Made by a program: the position numbers and the translations under genes. A model generated the notes under the pieces. The model saw nothing but the letters and a program-made list of their open reading frames with translations, was not told where the DNA came from and did no database searches. DNA of 13,639 nt, from positions 1-13,639 of the forward strand of contig CAZKYP010000086.1 of NCBI GenBank assembly GCA_964556885.1, read 5' to 3'. Position 1 is the stretch's first letter; every line of letters starts with the position of its first letter. Source of the stretch: CAZKYP01 sp964556885. GTDB taxonomy: Bacteria; Planctomycetota; Phycisphaerae; Sedimentisphaerales; Anaerobacaceae. Shown one piece after another: positions 13,449-13,639 of this stretch.

Positions 13449-13639
13449 AACTACCCTTTTTATCTGAAAAGAAGAAGGATTCGTCGGAGCAAAAACAGGC
13501 TTTGCGAACCGGTCGGGGTATCAGCCGGGAAAGTCCGAGTTGCTCCGATGACCAGTTGGTGCGCGGGCTAAGCGACTTGTACAGTCCAGAGCAGGAGATA
13601 GTTGCTCATGTTCGGGATGTGGCCGATATTCTTCACGAG
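13445..13639 (+). CDS. N-terminal part of the fifth pil-operon gene (runs off the right edge)
   Basis: ATG 13445 overlaps the previous stop as ATGA, indicating translational coupling in the same operon. 65 codons are visible and open at the window end. The start is MKLPFLSEKKKDSSEQK, then a polar region with SDDQLVRGLSDLYSPEQEIV (residues about 35-54). There is no signal peptide or membrane helix, so a classical Sec-exported secretin start is not evident. In pil and type II secretion operons a secretin or a GspE/PilB ATPase often follows here, but nothing visible decides between them. Confidence 0.6.
   Translation, partial: MKLPFLSEKKKDSSEQKQALRTGRGISRESPSCSDDQLVRGLSDLYSPEQEIVAHVRDVADILHE

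Overview
The window looks like a chromosomal segment of a Planctomycetota bacterium, probably class Phycisphaerae (Sedimentisphaerales-like). This is inferred from protein style, not from a marker gene. Three things point there: very modular secreted proteins built from repeated YYWR(V/I)D-type beta-sandwich modules plus a LamG domain; the relic of a planctomycete-style prepilin (GSYGIN..., RKVGLKELWTFKWHR..., closing in a DY tail); and a divergent pilM-pilN-pilO set. Coding density is moderate, with several AT-rich intergenic gaps that carry GC-rich hairpins.

Left part (1-3867, minus strand): two exported modular proteins in tandem. The left one runs off the window edge; the right one (900 aa) is complete and carries a LamG domain. 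A terminator-like hairpin separates them, and the 900-aa gene has a near-consensus promoter embedded in small repeats.

Middle part (4228-9339): genes with no obvious common pathway. They are a ketopantoate reductase (panE, plus), a membrane-anchored helical protein of unknown function (minus), a cold-shock protein with a GTG start, an extended -10 promoter and a clear terminator (plus), a cobalamin-binding-type radical SAM protein (plus), and an unrecognised 275-aa protein with a receiver-like N-terminus and a TTG start (minus). A 15-bp-arm palindrome overlaps the -35 box of the best promoter for the radical SAM gene. A GC-rich folded segment sits upstream of the cold-shock gene.

Right part (9582-13639, plus strand): first a broken prepilin gene (N-terminus missing, internal deletion with frame change). 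Then comes a 370-bp gene-free stretch with several hairpins ending in a strong intrinsic terminator. Then comes an operon for the inner-membrane platform of a type IV pilus or type II secretion-like machine: pilM-like, pilN-like, pilO-like, a membrane-anchored protein with a PilP/GspC-like C-terminal domain, and the start of a further gene overlapping its predecessor by ATGA. PilM would be cytoplasmic and bind the N-terminus of PilN. PilN and PilO are bitopic coiled-coil partners. The fourth protein probably links them to the outer-membrane secretin.

I see no tRNA, rRNA, CRISPR array, intact insertion sequence or defence system. The best candidates for something undescribed are the two folded non-coding segments (about 6154-6312 and 10020-10224), the palindromic operator-like site at 6743-6774, and the degenerate PilM.
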